Origin: Acinetobacter haemolyticus CIP 64.3 = MTCC 9819
Lineage (GTDB): Bacteria > Pseudomonadota > Gammaproteobacteria > Pseudomonadales > Moraxellaceae
DNA length: 64,000 bases
Direction of reading: 5' to 3'
Assembly: GCF_000369065.1 (NCBI RefSeq)
Contig: NZ_KB849803.1
Location: forward strand, 1-64,000
The notes under the pieces are model-generated. The model made no database searches. It was given only the letters and a program-made list of their open reading frames with translations, and had not been told where the DNA came from. Every line of letters begins with the position of its first letter. The stretch's first letter is position 1. A program made the translations under genes and the position numbers. Of this stretch, positions 36,940 to 47,259 are shown in pieces.

Positions 36940-39579
36940 TTAAGCCTCAACCCATTTCCCATCTTGGAACACCAGACTCCATTTGGTCTGCTTCCCTTCC
37001 AAAGTTTCAGAACCCACATATTGTACTTGGTTCTTACGGCTAAACTTCACCACTGTCGGATTCCCTTCAGGGTCTACATCTGGTGCTTGTAATAAGAACT
37101 GATATTTAGCGTCCAGTTGATCTGCAACGCTCCGTAATTCTGCAACCTTTGGCGCACGTGTTTCACGAATTTTCGGAAATTTACTTGCTGCCAAGAATAA
37201 ACCAGCAGCACCATCACGCAGTACAAAGAAGTCATCATGCTTGGTTGAGCGTAAGTGCTCCATTTTAATCGGATCTACGCGCGGTGGCGCAGGTTGACCA
37301 CTCTTCAAGACCTTACGAGTGTTGTCACAGCTAGTACATGCGAAATAAGGACCAAAACGTCCAGTTTTAAGCTGCATTTCACCATCACATTTATCACAAG
37401 GAATGGTTGGGCCATCATAGCCCTTGATCTTAAATTGCCCTTCCTCAAGCTCATAACCATCACAGTCTGGATTATTACCGCAGACATGAAGCTTACGTCC
37501 ACCATCAATCACATAACTATCCATTGCTGTACCACATTTTGGACAACGATGTTTAGACATGAGATCGGCTGTCTCAGCGCCATCATCATCCGATAGCGCA
37601 GCTAAAGACTCAACTGGGGTTAAATTCAATGTTCCCTTACAACGCTCTTTCGGTGGCAAGTTATAACCTGAACATCCTAAGAATACACCTGTTGTTCCTG
37701 TACGAACTTGCATCGGACGAGAACATTCAGGACAAGCAACATCCGCGACTTCAACTGGCTGATTACGGCGCATACCGTTTTCGCCTTGCGCATTGGTCAA
37801 ACGCTTTTTAAAGTCACCATAGAATGTATCTAGTAGCTCCTTCCAATTTCGCTCACCCACAGCAACACGGTCTAGCTGGCCTTCCAAATCAGCGGTAAAT
37901 GCATAATTCATCAGGTTATTAAAGCTTTCATCAAGGCGGTCCGTGACGATTTCTCCCATCTTCTCAGCAAAGAGACGACGATTTTCCAACTTCACATAAC
38001 CACGATCTTGAATAGTTGAAATGATCGCTGCATAGGTTGATGGACGACCAATGCCTTTTTTCTCTAATTCCTTAACCAACGATGCTTCTGTAAAACGTGC
38101 AGGTGGCTTGGTAAAATGCTGACTCGGATCAAGCTTTTCTAACTTGAGCACCTCACCCACTTTTACAGCCGGCAGTAATACATCATCGTCTGATTTGTTT
38201 GCACCACGAACTTTGGTAAAACCATCAAAAACTAAGGTACGACCTTTGGCTTTAAGTTCAACATCAGCCGCTTGAACCGTTAACGTTGAAGATAAATACT
38301 CTGCTGGTGTCATCTGACAAGCCACAAACTGACGCCAAATTAAATCATATAAACGCTGTGCATCTCGTTCAACACCTGCAAGCTTATCCCCTGTCAAGCC
38401 AACATCAGATGGACGAATGGCTTCATGGGCTTCTTGCGCTCCCGCTTTATTGCCATAACGATTTGGCTTAGCAGGCACATATTTTTCACCAAAGTTTTGT
38501 TGAATATGATTACGTACCATATTCACGGCGTCATCGCTCAAGAAGGTTGAATCGGTACGCATATAGGTAATAAAACCACCCTCATACAAACGCTGCGCCA
38601 ACATCATGGTTTTCTTTACTGAGAAACCTAAACGTGTACTAGCCGCTTGCTGTAAGGTTGAGGTGATATATGGTGCACTTGGATTAACCTTGGTCGGTTT
38701 ATCTTCACGTAATGCGACTTTGTATTCAGCATCTTTTAATACGCTTAATAGCGCATCTGTTTCAGCTTTATTCTTGAGTTTAAGCGTTTTACCTGCTTGT
38801 CTAACGGCTTCTAAACGGATGTCGTCTTTTTTAGACAACGTATCCGCAAAGACTTGCCAATATTCTTCTGGGATAAAAGCACGAATCTCACGCTCGCGTT
38901 CGACCACTAGTTTGACCGCAACAGATTGAACTCGACCTGCCGATAAGCCACGGGCAATCTTTTCCCACAGCAATGGTGAAACCATAAAACCAACAACACG
39001 GTCAAGGAATCGACGAGCTTGTTGTGCATTGACACGATTTAAATCAAGACGTGTTGGCTGCTTAAAGGCTTCCTGAATCGCATTTTTGGTAATCTCGTTA
39101 AAGACCACACGATGATAACGACTGTCATCACCACCAATCACTTCTCTTAAATGCCAAGCGATCGCTTCTCCTTCTCTATCCAAATCCGTTGCGAGATAGA
39201 TTGCGTCAGCATCTTTAGCAAGTTTTTTAAGTTCAGCGACTACATGCTCTTTACCTGGAAGCACTTCATAGTGTGCAATCCAATCATGTTCTGGATCGAC
39301 ACCCATACGATTAATTAAGGCGGATTGTGCTTTTTCAGCTTTTTGTGCTTCCGTTAATTTAACACGCGTTGCAGGCTTCTTTTCGGTGGATTTTGCCCCA
39401 CCTCCTGTCGGTAAATCACGCACATGGCCAACGGAAGACTTCACCACATATTGTGAGCCTAAATATTTATTAATTGTTTTCGCTTTTGCAGGCGACTCCA
39501 CAATCACTAAGGCACGTTTCTTTGCAGCAGATGCGGAAGCTGCTGTGCTTTCTGAAGCAGAGCGTGGAGTATTCGCCAT
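36940..39579 (-). CDS. topA: DNA topoisomerase I
   Basis: Type IA topoisomerase that relaxes negative supercoils. 879 residues: Toprim domain starting [19 protein letters not shown] with [16 protein letters not shown], active-site Tyr in [11 protein letters not shown], then a C-terminal region with three Cys-rich zinc modules ([24 protein letters not shown]) and a short C-terminal repeat domain. The N-terminus has a Ser/Ala-rich extension of about 20 residues ([17 protein letters not shown]). Normal length for proteobacteria. Likely essential. Confidence 0.97.
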   Translation of the reverse strand: MANTPRSASESTAASASAAKKRALVIVESPAKAKTINKYLGSQYVVKSSVGHVRDLPTGGGAKSTEKKPATRVKLTEAQKAEKAQSALINRMGVDPEHDWIAHYEVLPGKEHVVAELKKLAKDADAIYLATDLDREGEAIAWHLREVIGGDDSRYHRVVFNEITKNAIQEAFKQPTRLDLNRVNAQQARRFLDRVVGFMVSPLLWEKIARGLSAGRVQSVAVKLVVEREREIRAFIPEEYWQVFADTLSKKDDIRLEAVRQAGKTLKLKNKAETDALLSVLKDAEYKVALREDKPTKVNPSAPYITSTLQQAASTRLGFSVKKTMMLAQRLYEGGFITYMRTDSTFLSDDAVNMVRNHIQQNFGEKYVPAKPNRYGNKAGAQEAHEAIRPSDVGLTGDKLAGVERDAQRLYDLIWRQFVACQMTPAEYLSSTLTVQAADVELKAKGRTLVFDGFTKVRGANKSDDDVLLPAVKVGEVLKLEKLDPSQHFTKPPARFTEASLVKELEKKGIGRPSTYAAIISTIQDRGYVKLENRRLFAEKMGEIVTDRLDESFNNLMNYAFTADLEGQLDRVAVGERNWKELLDTFYGDFKKRLTNAQGENGMRRNQPVEVADVACPECSRPMQVRTGTTGVFLGCSGYNLPPKERCKGTLNLTPVESLAALSDDDGAETADLMSKHRCPKCGTAMDSYVIDGGRKLHVCGNNPDCDGYELEEGQFKIKGYDGPTIPCDKCDGEMQLKTGRFGPYFACTSCDNTRKVLKSGQPAPPRVDPIKMEHLRSTKHDDFFVLRDGAAGLFLAASKFPKIRETRAPKVAELRSVADQLDAKYQFLLQAPDVDPEGNPTVVKFSRKNQVQYVGSETLEGKQTKWSLVFQDGKWVEA

Positions 39580-39612
39580 AATAAATCGTTTTTCCTGTCA
39601 TTAATCAGATAA

Positions 39613-40062
39613 TTAGCGTTGAGCTAATTGGTATAAATAAGCTTTCATTTCATCAAGCTGTGTGGCTTTTAAATCAATTTCTTCATTCCAATACAACCCA
39701 ACACAGTTTGCCTGCATATCAATAGCATAAACTCCTTTTAATGCAATGGTTAAATCATTAAATTTCTGATCACCTTGCACGACTTGAAGCTTTCCATCAA
39801 CAACTCTTGCTCGCATAAGTGCTAAACGTGCATCTGGAATCAATACACTATAATAGGCCACCATACTGGCACGTTTTTCGGTTGCCATTGGAACTTTGGT
39901 CCACTCTGGAGCAACAATAATACGAGGATGCAATCCCATTTTTCGAGCTTGGTCACGCATTGATCCAAGCGCTTTTTCTCGCGGACTCACACGTAAACCA
40001 AAAATAGAGCCAAGTACAAATAGTACAATCGCTGCCGTTATCCAAATTCCAACATTACTCAT
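39613..40062 (-). CDS. Hypothetical membrane protein
   Basis: A 149-residue protein with one N-terminal membrane helix (VGIWITAAIVLFVLGSIFGL) and a cytosolic domain of about 125 residues (SPREKALGSMRDQARKMGLHPRII). The family is not recognised. It lies 33 bases upstream of topA on the same strand and could share its transcript. No catalytic motif seen. Confidence 0.6.
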   Translation of the reverse strand: MSNVGIWITAAIVLFVLGSIFGLRVSPREKALGSMRDQARKMGLHPRIIVAPEWTKVPMATEKRASMVAYYSVLIPDARLALMRARVVDGKLQVVQGDQKFNDLTIALKGVYAIDMQANCVGLYWNEEIDLKATQLDEMKAYLYQLAQR

Positions 40063-40222
40063 TTAAGGTGCCCAAAACTTCCTTTTATTAGCGTTACATA
40101 AGTTGAATCAAAAACGCAAGTTACAACATAAAAATAATATGGAATCCAGTTTTATACTCTAAACACCAAATCCCGGCTTATTTAAAAAGCTGCGTCTACA
40201 GCGCCTTCCTTTAACACAGCGT

Positions 40223-40585
40223 TTAAGATGTTAAAGATAACTTACCGAATTGATCAAGGTGCGCATCTCCCCAGCTTTTTAGCGCAATCAGAATTTGTTC
40301 AAGGCTGTATCCTAAATCAGTCAAACTATATTCAACTTTCGGGGGGACTTGCGGATACACTTCACGATGAATGATGCCATCTTGTTCTAATTCTCGAAGC
40401 TGATTGGTCAACATCCTTTGCGTGATACTCGGGACACGTTTACGGATTTCATTAAAACGTAAAGTCCCCTCATTGAGTAAATGCCATAAAATCACGGTCT
40501 TCCACTTCCCATCAATTAAGCTGATTGCCGCTTCAACTGAGCAACCTGGGGAACAATCAAAACTCGAATGTCGAACTTTTGCCAT
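40223..40585 (-). CDS. HxlR family transcriptional regulator
   Basis: A 120-residue winged-helix regulator: DGKWKTVILWHLLNEGTLRFNEIRKRVPSITQRMLTNQLRELEQDG is the HxlR signature. Two Cys at the N-terminus (DCSPGCSVE, C11 and C15) suggest redox or electrophile sensing, as in HypR/YodB relatives. An AAGGAT site precedes the ATG. It is divergent from the quinone-reductase-like gene with a 118-base gap, so it probably controls that gene. Confidence 0.9.
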   Translation of the reverse strand: MAKVRHSSFDCSPGCSVEAAISLIDGKWKTVILWHLLNEGTLRFNEIRKRVPSITQRMLTNQLRELEQDGIIHREVYPQVPPKVEYSLTDLGYSLEQILIALKSWGDAHLDQFGKLSLTS

Positions 40586-40703
40586 TTTACAGTATCCTTT
40601 TTGACACTATGAGCGTTATTTGTCTGTAGTTACAAAATTAAAGCTTACGTTATGCTGAACAGCCTATCAAGTGGAATCCATCCAACCTAGAGGAAGCACA
40701 ACC

Positions 40704-41714
40704 ATGAAAGCTGTGGCATATCAACATGCAGGTGCAATTGCATCTACAGACTCATTAGTGAGTATTGAAATAGAATCGCCTGTCGCCAGAGGACATGACC
40801 TCCTTGTTCGCGTTCAAGCCATTTCGGTTAATCCAGTCGATACCAAAATTCGTAAAAATGTCAGTCCTGAATCAGGACAATGGAAAATTTTAGGCTGGGA
40901 TGCAGTCGGTATTGTGGAGGCCGTTGGAGAAAAAGTGTCTCTTTTTAAGATTGGAGATGAAGTGTGGTATGCAGGTGCACTCAATCGACAAGGTAGTAAT
41001 AGTGAATTGCAATTGGTTGATGAAAGAATCGTAGGACACAAACCCAAATCCTTAAATATGATTGAAGCAGCAGCTTTACCTCTAACTGCAATCACTGCTT
41101 GGGAAATGCTATTTGATCGACTACAAGTTCCCCACACAGCACCAGATAATACAACTATTTTAGTTATTGGTGCTGCAGGTGGCGTTGGGTCTATTACGAT
41201 TCAACTTTTGAAACAATTAACTAACTTGACGGTTATTGGCACAGCTTCTCGTACCGAAACCCGATCATGGATTGAGCAACTTGGTGCGGATTACGTATTA
41301 GATCATCGTCAATCTTTGGCAGAACAAATCAAGCAGTTAAATCTCACTGCTCCAAAGTATGTATTCTCGACCACTCAAACTGATCAACATCTTGCCGACA
41401 TCGCTGAATTGATTGCGCCACAAGGGCATTTTGGTCTAATTGATGACCCAGAACAGCTTGATATTAAACTCTTTAAATCAAAATCGGTTTCAGTTCATTG
41501 GGAGTTTATGTTTACACGTTCAATGTATCAAACTGAAGATATTATCAAACAAAGCGAACTTTTAAATCAAGTCTCTCAATTAGTCGATGATGGGCGAATT
41601 AAAACCACGGTTAGCCAAGTTTTATCACCAATAAATGCTGAAAACTTAATAACAGCACATCAACAAATTGAAAGTGGTTCAACCAAAGGTAAAATCGTTT
41701 TACATGGCTTCTAA
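40704..41714 (+). CDS. Zinc-binding alcohol dehydrogenase family protein (quinone oxidoreductase-like)
   Basis: A 336-residue medium-chain dehydrogenase/reductase. It starts MKAVAYQHAGAI, has the GroES-like N-terminal domain (VNPVDTKIRKN, LGWDAVGIVEAVGEKV) and the cofactor motif GAAGGVGSITIQL. The catalytic zinc ligands of alcohol dehydrogenases are not evident, so it probably reduces quinones or alkenals with NADPH. The ATG at 40704 has an AGAGGAAG site 7 bases upstream. Divergent HxlR gene, the usual arrangement for quinone- or aldehyde-responsive enzymes. Confidence 0.88.
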   Translation: MKAVAYQHAGAIASTDSLVSIEIESPVARGHDLLVRVQAISVNPVDTKIRKNVSPESGQWKILGWDAVGIVEAVGEKVSLFKIGDEVWYAGALNRQGSNSELQLVDERIVGHKPKSLNMIEAAALPLTAITAWEMLFDRLQVPHTAPDNTTILVIGAAGGVGSITIQLLKQLTNLTVIGTASRTETRSWIEQLGADYVLDHRQSLAEQIKQLNLTAPKYVFSTTQTDQHLADIAELIAPQGHFGLIDDPEQLDIKLFKSKSVSVHWEFMFTRSMYQTEDIIKQSELLNQVSQLVDDGRIKTTVSQVLSPINAENLITAHQQIESGSTKGKIVLHGF

Positions 41715-41726
41715 ATATAAATTCGC

Positions 41727-41755
41727 TTCATGGTAAGTCGATCACTTACCATGAA
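41727..41755. terminator. Inverted repeat between convergent genes
   Basis: A 12-bp perfect stem (TTCATGGTAAGT with ACTTACCATGAA, 41727-41738 and 41744-41755), 5-base loop. It stands between convergent genes but no clear T-run follows on either strand, so it may be a weak or factor-assisted terminator. Confidence 0.5.
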
Positions 41756-42001
41756 TTAATAATGCGGTGGTTTGTTACTCATCGGATCAAAAGGTGCAAT
41801 GCCTTCAGACAAGTCAGAAGCCTCTACTCGTTGATACAAAATTTGCATCTGTTTCTTTAAAACTGCGATTTCTTGTGTCTGAATTGCGAGCTGTTGATTG
41901 AGTTGTTCAACTAAATCGTCTAAAAATGCAATTCGCACTTGCAAATCTTCAATGGGTGCGGACAATGACGCGTGATCATCAAAATTTTGTTGTTTAGTCA
42001 T
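41756..42001 (-). CDS. slyX: SlyX family protein
   Basis: An 81-residue coiled-coil protein with the SlyX pattern: LQVRIAFLDDLVEQLNQQLAIQTQEIAVLKKQMQIL (read in parts) and the short C-terminus NKPPHY. The function is unknown. The ATG at 42001 has a GAGG site 6 bases upstream. Divergent from uup with a 32-base gap. Confidence 0.87.
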   Translation of the reverse strand: MTKQQNFDDHASLSAPIEDLQVRIAFLDDLVEQLNQQLAIQTQEIAVLKKQMQILYQRVEASDLSEGIAPFDPMSNKPPHY

Positions 42002-42033
42002 TTCAGACCTCATCTGAGCTTTTAGGAAACATT

Positions 42034-43947
42034 ATGGCCTATATTACTTTAAGGGATGTCCATCTCGCATTTGGCGGACCAGCCCTACTCGACGGCGCGA
42101 ACTTTAACCTAGAACGAGGTGAGCGAGTGTGTCTAATCGGTCGTAATGGTGAAGGTAAGTCTACTTTACTTAAACTCATTGAGGGAAGCTTATTGCCTGA
42201 TGGTGGCGAAGTTTCGATTCAAAATGGTTTAACTGTTTCAATGTTAGCCCAAGATGTACCTATGGATTCGGGTAAAGTAGCCGATATTGTTGCCGATGGT
42301 GCTGGTGAAGCCGCCAGTGTATTAAAAGAATACCATGAGGCAAGCGATGCCTGTGTACTCGGTAATATGGATGCCTGTGATCGTATGGGCATGCTGCAAC
42401 ACAAACTAGATCAGCTAGATGGCTGGGCGTTAGAAAACAAAGTAAATACTATTTTGGGCAAAATGGGACTCGATCCAAATGCAGATTTGGCTGACCTTTC
42501 AGGTGGTCGTAAACGTCGTGTGCTCCTCGCCCGCGCCCTGCTCACCCAACCAGATGTATTATTACTCGACGAACCAACCAACCACTTGGATGTCGAAAGT
42601 ATTGAATGGCTAGAAAAATTCTTACTGGACCAAAATAATCTAACGCTTTTATTTATCTCACATGACCGCTCATTTGTAGACAGTATCGCTACACGAATTG
42701 TTGAACTTGATCGTGGCATTTTGCGCAGCTATGAAGGTAACTATTCACGCTACCTTGATCTCAAAGCACAACAAATGGAAGCCGAAGAAAAGCAAAATGC
42801 TTTATTTGACAAAAAGCTTGCTGAAGAAGAAGCATGGATTCGTCAAGGTATTAAAGCACGTCGTACCCGTAACGAAGGACGTGTTCGTGCCTTAAAAGCA
42901 TTACGTGAAGAGTCCAAAGCACGCCGCTCACAACAAGGCAAAGTCAGCATGGCGACCCAAGAGGCCAACCGTTCAGGTAAGTTGGTGTTTGAGATTGAGA
43001 ATTTAAGCGTCAGCTATGACAGTAAACCACTGATTAAAGATTTCTCTGCAATCGTGTTACGTGGAGATCGTATTGGTTTAGTCGGCGATAATGGCGTCGG
43101 CAAAACTACACTTATCAAAGCGATTTTAGGTCAAATCCAACACGGTGGTTCGGTTAAAACAGGGACACAACTCGAAGTTGCTTATTTCGATCAATTACGC
43201 AATGCACTGGATCTTGAGAAAACCGTCATGGCCAACGTGTCAGAAGGTTCAGACTTTGTCGATGTGAATGGTAATCGTCGTCATATCTATAGTTATTTAC
43301 AGGACTTTTTATTCTCACCTGAACGCGCACGCACACCTGTAAAAGCTCTTTCTGGTGGTGAGCGTAACCGAATTCTATTGGCAAAACTTCTTCTCAAACC
43401 ATCGAACTTAATTGTGATGGATGAGCCAACCAATGATTTGGATATGGTGACACTTGAGTTGCTGGAAGAAATGCTATCTGAGTATAAAGGTACTCTCCTG
43501 TTAATCTCACATGACCGTGCATTTATGGACAATGTCGTGACTTCAACTTGGGTGTTTGATGGCAAAGGCAATATTGATGAATACATTGGTGGTTATCAAG
43601 ACTACTTGGAACAACGTCCAGATCAGAAGGTCGTTGATCAAAAAAGTGATGTAAAAAAAGCGCAAGCCAAAGCTGAAGCTGCTGCATTAGCCGCCGCAGC
43701 CCCAGCGCCGAAAAAAGTTAAGTTAAGCTATAAAGATCAACGTGAGCTTGAGCAACTTCCTGCTGAGATTGAGAAATTAGAAGCAGAACAAACTGAACTT
43801 TCAGACAAACTAGCGGATGGTTCATGGTTTGTGAGTGATGCCAATGCAGCGACTTTAGCCAGCCAACGTCTAGCAGAAATTGAAGAGTTACTGCTAGAAA
43901 AGTTAGAACGTTGGGATGTGTTAGAAAATCTTAGCAAAGGCTTATAA
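42034..43947 (+). CDS. uup: ABC-F family ATPase Uup
   Basis: A 637-residue soluble twin-ATPase protein. First domain: Walker A GRNGEGKST, signature LSGGRKRRVLLARALL, Walker B LLLDEPTNHLD. Second: Walker A GDNGVGKTT, signature LSGGERNRILLAKLLL, Walker B IVMDEPTNDLD. No membrane segments. A C-terminal coiled coil (about 565-637, LEQLPAEIEKLEAEQTELSDKL) marks it as Uup rather than EttA or YheS; Uup acts at the ribosome and binds branched DNA. AGGAAAC site precedes the ATG. No partner transporter nearby. Confidence 0.94.
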   Translation: MAYITLRDVHLAFGGPALLDGANFNLERGERVCLIGRNGEGKSTLLKLIEGSLLPDGGEVSIQNGLTVSMLAQDVPMDSGKVADIVADGAGEAASVLKEYHEASDACVLGNMDACDRMGMLQHKLDQLDGWALENKVNTILGKMGLDPNADLADLSGGRKRRVLLARALLTQPDVLLLDEPTNHLDVESIEWLEKFLLDQNNLTLLFISHDRSFVDSIATRIVELDRGILRSYEGNYSRYLDLKAQQMEAEEKQNALFDKKLAEEEAWIRQGIKARRTRNEGRVRALKALREESKARRSQQGKVSMATQEANRSGKLVFEIENLSVSYDSKPLIKDFSAIVLRGDRIGLVGDNGVGKTTLIKAILGQIQHGGSVKTGTQLEVAYFDQLRNALDLEKTVMANVSEGSDFVDVNGNRRHIYSYLQDFLFSPERARTPVKALSGGERNRILLAKLLLKPSNLIVMDEPTNDLDMVTLELLEEMLSEYKGTLLLISHDRAFMDNVVTSTWVFDGKGNIDEYIGGYQDYLEQRPDQKVVDQKSDVKKAQAKAEAAALAAAAPAPKKVKLSYKDQRELEQLPAEIEKLEAEQTELSDKLADGSWFVSDANAATLASQRLAEIEELLLEKLERWDVLENLSKGL

Positions 43948-43961
43948 TTCAATTCGATCAC

Positions 43962-44001
43962 CCAATCTTCAAATTGCTTTAAATAACAATTTGAAGATTG
44001 G
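43962..44001. terminator. 15-bp inverted repeat between convergent genes
   Basis: Perfect 15-bp arms (43962-43976 and 43987-44001) with a 10-base loop, between uup and the convergent DUF4334 gene. No run of T follows directly on either strand, so it is a terminator-like hairpin without the usual tail. Confidence 0.55.
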
Positions 44002-44002
44002 T

Positions 44003-44545
44003 CTATTCTAAATTGAGTTTACTCATATCATCTCGTATAAGAATAAAAAAATAAGGCTGAGATTGATCTTTTAAATCCATCCAACCAAGGACTGTATCTT
44101 GGTCAATACGTCTAAATACATCATGAATCGGCTTTTCATCATAAATCATGGTTGCAGATGATTTACCTCTAAATTCTGTCATTCTTAGTCTTGCTTTACT
44201 TTTATCTGTTTTGAGTAATCTCAAAGCACCGACCAGATACTGACTATTTCTTTTTAGAAGATTAAAATCCAAGCTTAGTGGCAACCATTTAGGATCAATC
44301 GAAAACAATGCGGTTCTTTTGGGATTAAACAAAACAAGAGGAAAAACGGTTTCATTGTCTACAAATAATTTTCCATACCAATTTGCATGATCTAGTACAC
44401 CATTCATTGGATGATCAGTGAATACCTCTAAACCTTTCCATTGACCATGCATAAACTCGCAATCTATCTCGTCCAAATGATCAAAGAAGCCCACCATCTC
44501 CTGAGAATTCATTTTCTTCCCTTGCAGCAACTCTAGGATATTCAT
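44003..44545 (-). CDS. DUF4334 / GXWXG domain protein
   Basis: A 180-residue cytosolic protein. The GXWXG motif is GQWKG (residues about 34-38, in FMHGQWKGLEVF), followed by the DUF4334 domain with YDEKPIHDVFRRIDQDTVLGWMDLK near the C-terminus. This pair of domains occurs together in a family of unknown function. The ATG at 44545 has an AAGGAAA site. Single gene. Confidence 0.84.
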   Translation of the reverse strand: MNILELLQGKKMNSQEMVGFFDHLDEIDCEFMHGQWKGLEVFTDHPMNGVLDHANWYGKLFVDNETVFPLVLFNPKRTALFSIDPKWLPLSLDFNLLKRNSQYLVGALRLLKTDKSKARLRMTEFRGKSSATMIYDEKPIHDVFRRIDQDTVLGWMDLKDQSQPYFFILIRDDMSKLNLE

Positions 44546-44752
44546 CTATTTTTCCTTAGTTTTTGTTTTTAAATTTTCGATAATATGGCCAGATTAAGAT
44601 GTTTTCCTTTCATTTGCATAGGAATAGGCCAAAACTCGAACACCAGTTTATGCTTTTTATAAGCAATATAACAAACCCCTTAGAACAATTATTTCACAAG
44701 CAACTTCGTGTTACACTTCACAAAAATTCAATTAATTTACGCATCTAAGTCT

Positions 44753-45688
44753 ATGAGCCAACAACAGTCTTATATTCCTGGCGAGTTTCGATGGGAATTT
44801 TTACTTCCAAAATATTGGAAAATTTGGATCGCCATTACTTTTCTTATGCTTTTGGCTATCCTGCCTTGGGCGATTCAATGGCGCTTGGCGCATGTTTTAG
44901 CAGCTTTGTGTTGGCACCTGCTTAAATCACGTCGTAAAACCACGCTAAGGAATTTAGAGCTGTGTTTTCCTGAATGGTCAGCTCAGGAAGTCGAGGCGAA
45001 AGCCAAACAGGTATTCATTGATATGATGATCGGTATGTTTGAAACTTTAAATGCATGGTATTGCCCAAATTGGTTTAAGGGTCGTCATAGCATAGATGGA
45101 TTAGAACATATCACCAACGCAAAGGCTCAAGGTAAAGGTATTCTACTACTTGGCACACACAGCACTCTACTTGATGCTGGTGGTTTTATTTGTGCTCAAT
45201 ATTTCGAACCTGATGTAGTTTATCGACCACAAAACAATCCAATGCTCGATATGTTAATTTATCGTTGTCGTGCGACCATTTACCAACAACAAATTGATCA
45301 TGATGATATGCGGGGCTTAGTAAGACGATTAAAAGATGGTGGTGCTATTTGGTATAGCCCAGATCAAGATTTTGGTTTGAAACAAGGTGTCATGGCACCA
45401 TTTTTTGGTGTACCAGCCGCCACAGTGACAGCACATCGTCGTTTATTAAAAATCTCTAAATCGGTTGCGATTCCACTGTATTTCTACCGTTATGGTGATA
45501 TCCGCAATCCACAATATAAAGTACTCATCGAACCAATCGTCGAAAATATGCCGAGTGAAAATGAAGTCGATGATGCGATTCGTGTCAATAAAATCATTGA
45601 AGCTCAACTGCGCATTGCACCAACGCAATGGATGTGGTTCCACCGCCGTTTTAAAACCCGTGCTGAAGGGTATGAAGATATTTATTAA
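44753..45688 (+). CDS. LpxL/HtrB family lipid A acyltransferase
   Basis: A 311-residue inner-membrane lysophospholipid acyltransferase-type enzyme that adds a late acyl chain to lipid A. One N-terminal membrane helix (WIAITFLMLLAILPWAI), the catalytic HX4D motif HSTLLD in LLGTHSTLLDAGG, and YSPDQDFG (the family usually has a similar motif). The ATG at 44753 is preferred to 44708 (an upstream in-frame ATG). LpxL and LpxM cannot be told apart here. Single gene. Confidence 0.88.
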   Translation: MSQQQSYIPGEFRWEFLLPKYWKIWIAITFLMLLAILPWAIQWRLAHVLAALCWHLLKSRRKTTLRNLELCFPEWSAQEVEAKAKQVFIDMMIGMFETLNAWYCPNWFKGRHSIDGLEHITNAKAQGKGILLLGTHSTLLDAGGFICAQYFEPDVVYRPQNNPMLDMLIYRCRATIYQQQIDHDDMRGLVRRLKDGGAIWYSPDQDFGLKQGVMAPFFGVPAATVTAHRRLLKISKSVAIPLYFYRYGDIRNPQYKVLIEPIVENMPSENEVDDAIRVNKIIEAQLRIAPTQWMWFHRRFKTRAEGYEDIY

Positions 45689-45698
45689 AAAATTAAAA

Positions 45699-45727
45699 CC
45701 CGAGTTTCGCATCCTGCAAAACTCGGG
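45699..45727 (-). terminator. Terminator of minus-strand transcription
   Basis: Stem CCCGAGTTT/AAACTCGGG (45699-45707 with 45719-45727), 11-base loop. On the minus strand it is followed by TTTTAATTTTTTAA, a good T-tract, while on the plus strand no T-run follows. It would end transcription coming from the EEP gene or the small frame at 45756-45890. Confidence 0.72.
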
Positions 45728-45755
45728 CAAATGAGGTTGTGCTTTCACATCTTTT

Positions 45756-45890
45756 TTATTCTCTTGCGTCCATCGCATGCATCATATCCATAATGCTTTT
45801 ATCCATCTCAGCGTTGCTATCCTTAAACGGAAATCCATTCCTGCTTCCTTGTGCTGATGTATTTAGAATAAACCTTTTAATCTTGTCAGA
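45756..45890 (-). other. Possible small coding frame or gene remnant
   Basis: A stop-free frame of 44 codons in the gap between the acyltransferase and EEP genes. Its C-terminal part looks protein-like (FPFKDSNAEMDKSIMDMMHAMDARE in pieces: a charged amphipathic helix rich in Met). No ATG opens the full frame; the first ATG (45804-45806) would give 16 residues. It ends 29 bases before a minus-strand terminator, which would fit a small gene or the 3' remnant of a truncated one. Confidence 0.3.
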
Positions 45891-45927
45891 CTATTCGCTG
45901 TAGACCTAAATTCCTGTACGATAATGC

Positions 45928-47079
45928 TTACAATACTCCTTGTCTATTTTCACTTTCCATCTCACGTTTATGTGGCTGAGCCAACTCATCTACAACTATT
46001 TTCTCTTCTTTTTCAGCTTTTTCTATACCATCTTGGATCGCTTCCTTTGCATCCTGCTCATCTTCTGCACTTTGCTCTAACTCTTGGTGTTGCTGCTCAA
46101 AAATGCGATCTGTTTGCAAAACCACATAGATAGGAAAATGATCAGAGCCAATATGAGCAAGTCTTTTCATTTCAACCAAACCAAAATCTGTGCTATGAAA
46201 GATATGGTCGAGAGACCAGCGCAGCAAAGGATAATTAGCATGAAAAGTATTCATAAAATAGCGACCAACTCGTGGGTCGAGTAAACCACTAATTCTTTGA
46301 AATAATCGTGTAGTTCTGGACCACGCAACATCATTTAAATCGCCCATCACAATACAAGATTGATCCAGATCTTTAATCTGATCCCCAACAATAAGTAACT
46401 CAGCATCTCTCAGCGTTGAATCTTTTGCTTCAGTTGGACTTGGGGGCTTAGGATGCAAGCAATATAATTGCACATGCAAACCTGATGGCAGAGTTAAAGT
46501 CGTGTGAATCGATGGAATTTCATCACTTAAAATAAATTTAACTTCGCTATGGCTGAGTGGCAAACGACTATATAAATGCATACCATATAAATTATCCAGA
46601 GGAACAGGAACGCGGTAAGGATAATCTTTTTCAATTGAACTCAATGCTTGCTGCCACACTGCATCAGATTCAAGTGTTAGTACAACATCAGGTTTTAAAC
46701 TTTCAATCTGTTTTAACAACAAATGATATTGATCATTAGGTGTTAAAACATTAGCCACCAATAATGAGATTTGTTGTTCAGACTTTAATTGACCTGCCTT
46801 CACTTTAAGCACTTGTTTTTTCCACAATGGCGTATACGGCAAAACCATTTTTAATTGATAAGCAATTGCGGCAACTAATAGAACAAACAGTACCTCACTC
46901 CAGATCGTCCAATCTGCGATTACAAATAACATCGCACAGAAAATAAAAAGACCAACGGCTAAGATTTGCAACCGAGGGAAATCCGTTCCTCGAAACCACC
47001 ATTCATCTCGTGGGATCAGTGACCAAAACGTCAGCCATATAACCAGTACCGCACCAACCTGAATCCATATCATGTTCAT
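45928..47079 (-). CDS. Endonuclease/exonuclease/phosphatase (EEP) family membrane protein
   Basis: A 383-residue protein with three N-terminal membrane helices (MIWIQVGAVLVIWLTFWSL, ILAVGLFIFCAMLFVIA, VLFVLLVAAIAYQL) and an EEP domain (about 100-345) with MGDLNDVAWS and SDHFPIYVVL, the family catalytic Asp-Asn and Asp-His pairs. It ends in an acidic Gln/Glu-rich tail. Substrate unknown; such membrane EEP proteins may hydrolyse phosphodiesters of lipids or nucleic acids outside or at the membrane. Single gene. Confidence 0.87.
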   Translation of the reverse strand: MNMIWIQVGAVLVIWLTFWSLIPRDEWWFRGTDFPRLQILAVGLFIFCAMLFVIADWTIWSEVLFVLLVAAIAYQLKMVLPYTPLWKKQVLKVKAGQLKSEQQISLLVANVLTPNDQYHLLLKQIESLKPDVVLTLESDAVWQQALSSIEKDYPYRVPVPLDNLYGMHLYSRLPLSHSEVKFILSDEIPSIHTTLTLPSGLHVQLYCLHPKPPSPTEAKDSTLRDAELLIVGDQIKDLDQSCIVMGDLNDVAWSRTTRLFQRISGLLDPRVGRYFMNTFHANYPLLRWSLDHIFHSTDFGLVEMKRLAHIGSDHFPIYVVLQTDRIFEQQHQELEQSAEDEQDAKEAIQDGIEKAEKEEKIVVDELAQPHKREMESENRQGVL

Positions 47080-47191
47080 TTTTCTCTTGGGAGGTGATAA
47101 ATTTTAAATAAAGTTGTGGCTTTATCAGTTTTTCATCTAACACAAACAAATAATTCCACACAATAAATCAACTGTTTTATTCATGTAACGC

Positions 47192-47219
47192 TTGCAGTTG
47201 CGTTCACTTTTGATACACT
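47192..47219 (+). promoter_or_regulatory. Likely asd promoter
   Basis: A -35 box TTGCAG (47192-47197), 16-base spacer and -10 box TACACT (47214-47219), 40 bases upstream of the asd ATG. Confidence 0.55.
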
Positions 47220-47259
47220 CAAGCCCCTTAAAGTTTTTTAGATACCGAGGCAAAATGAC

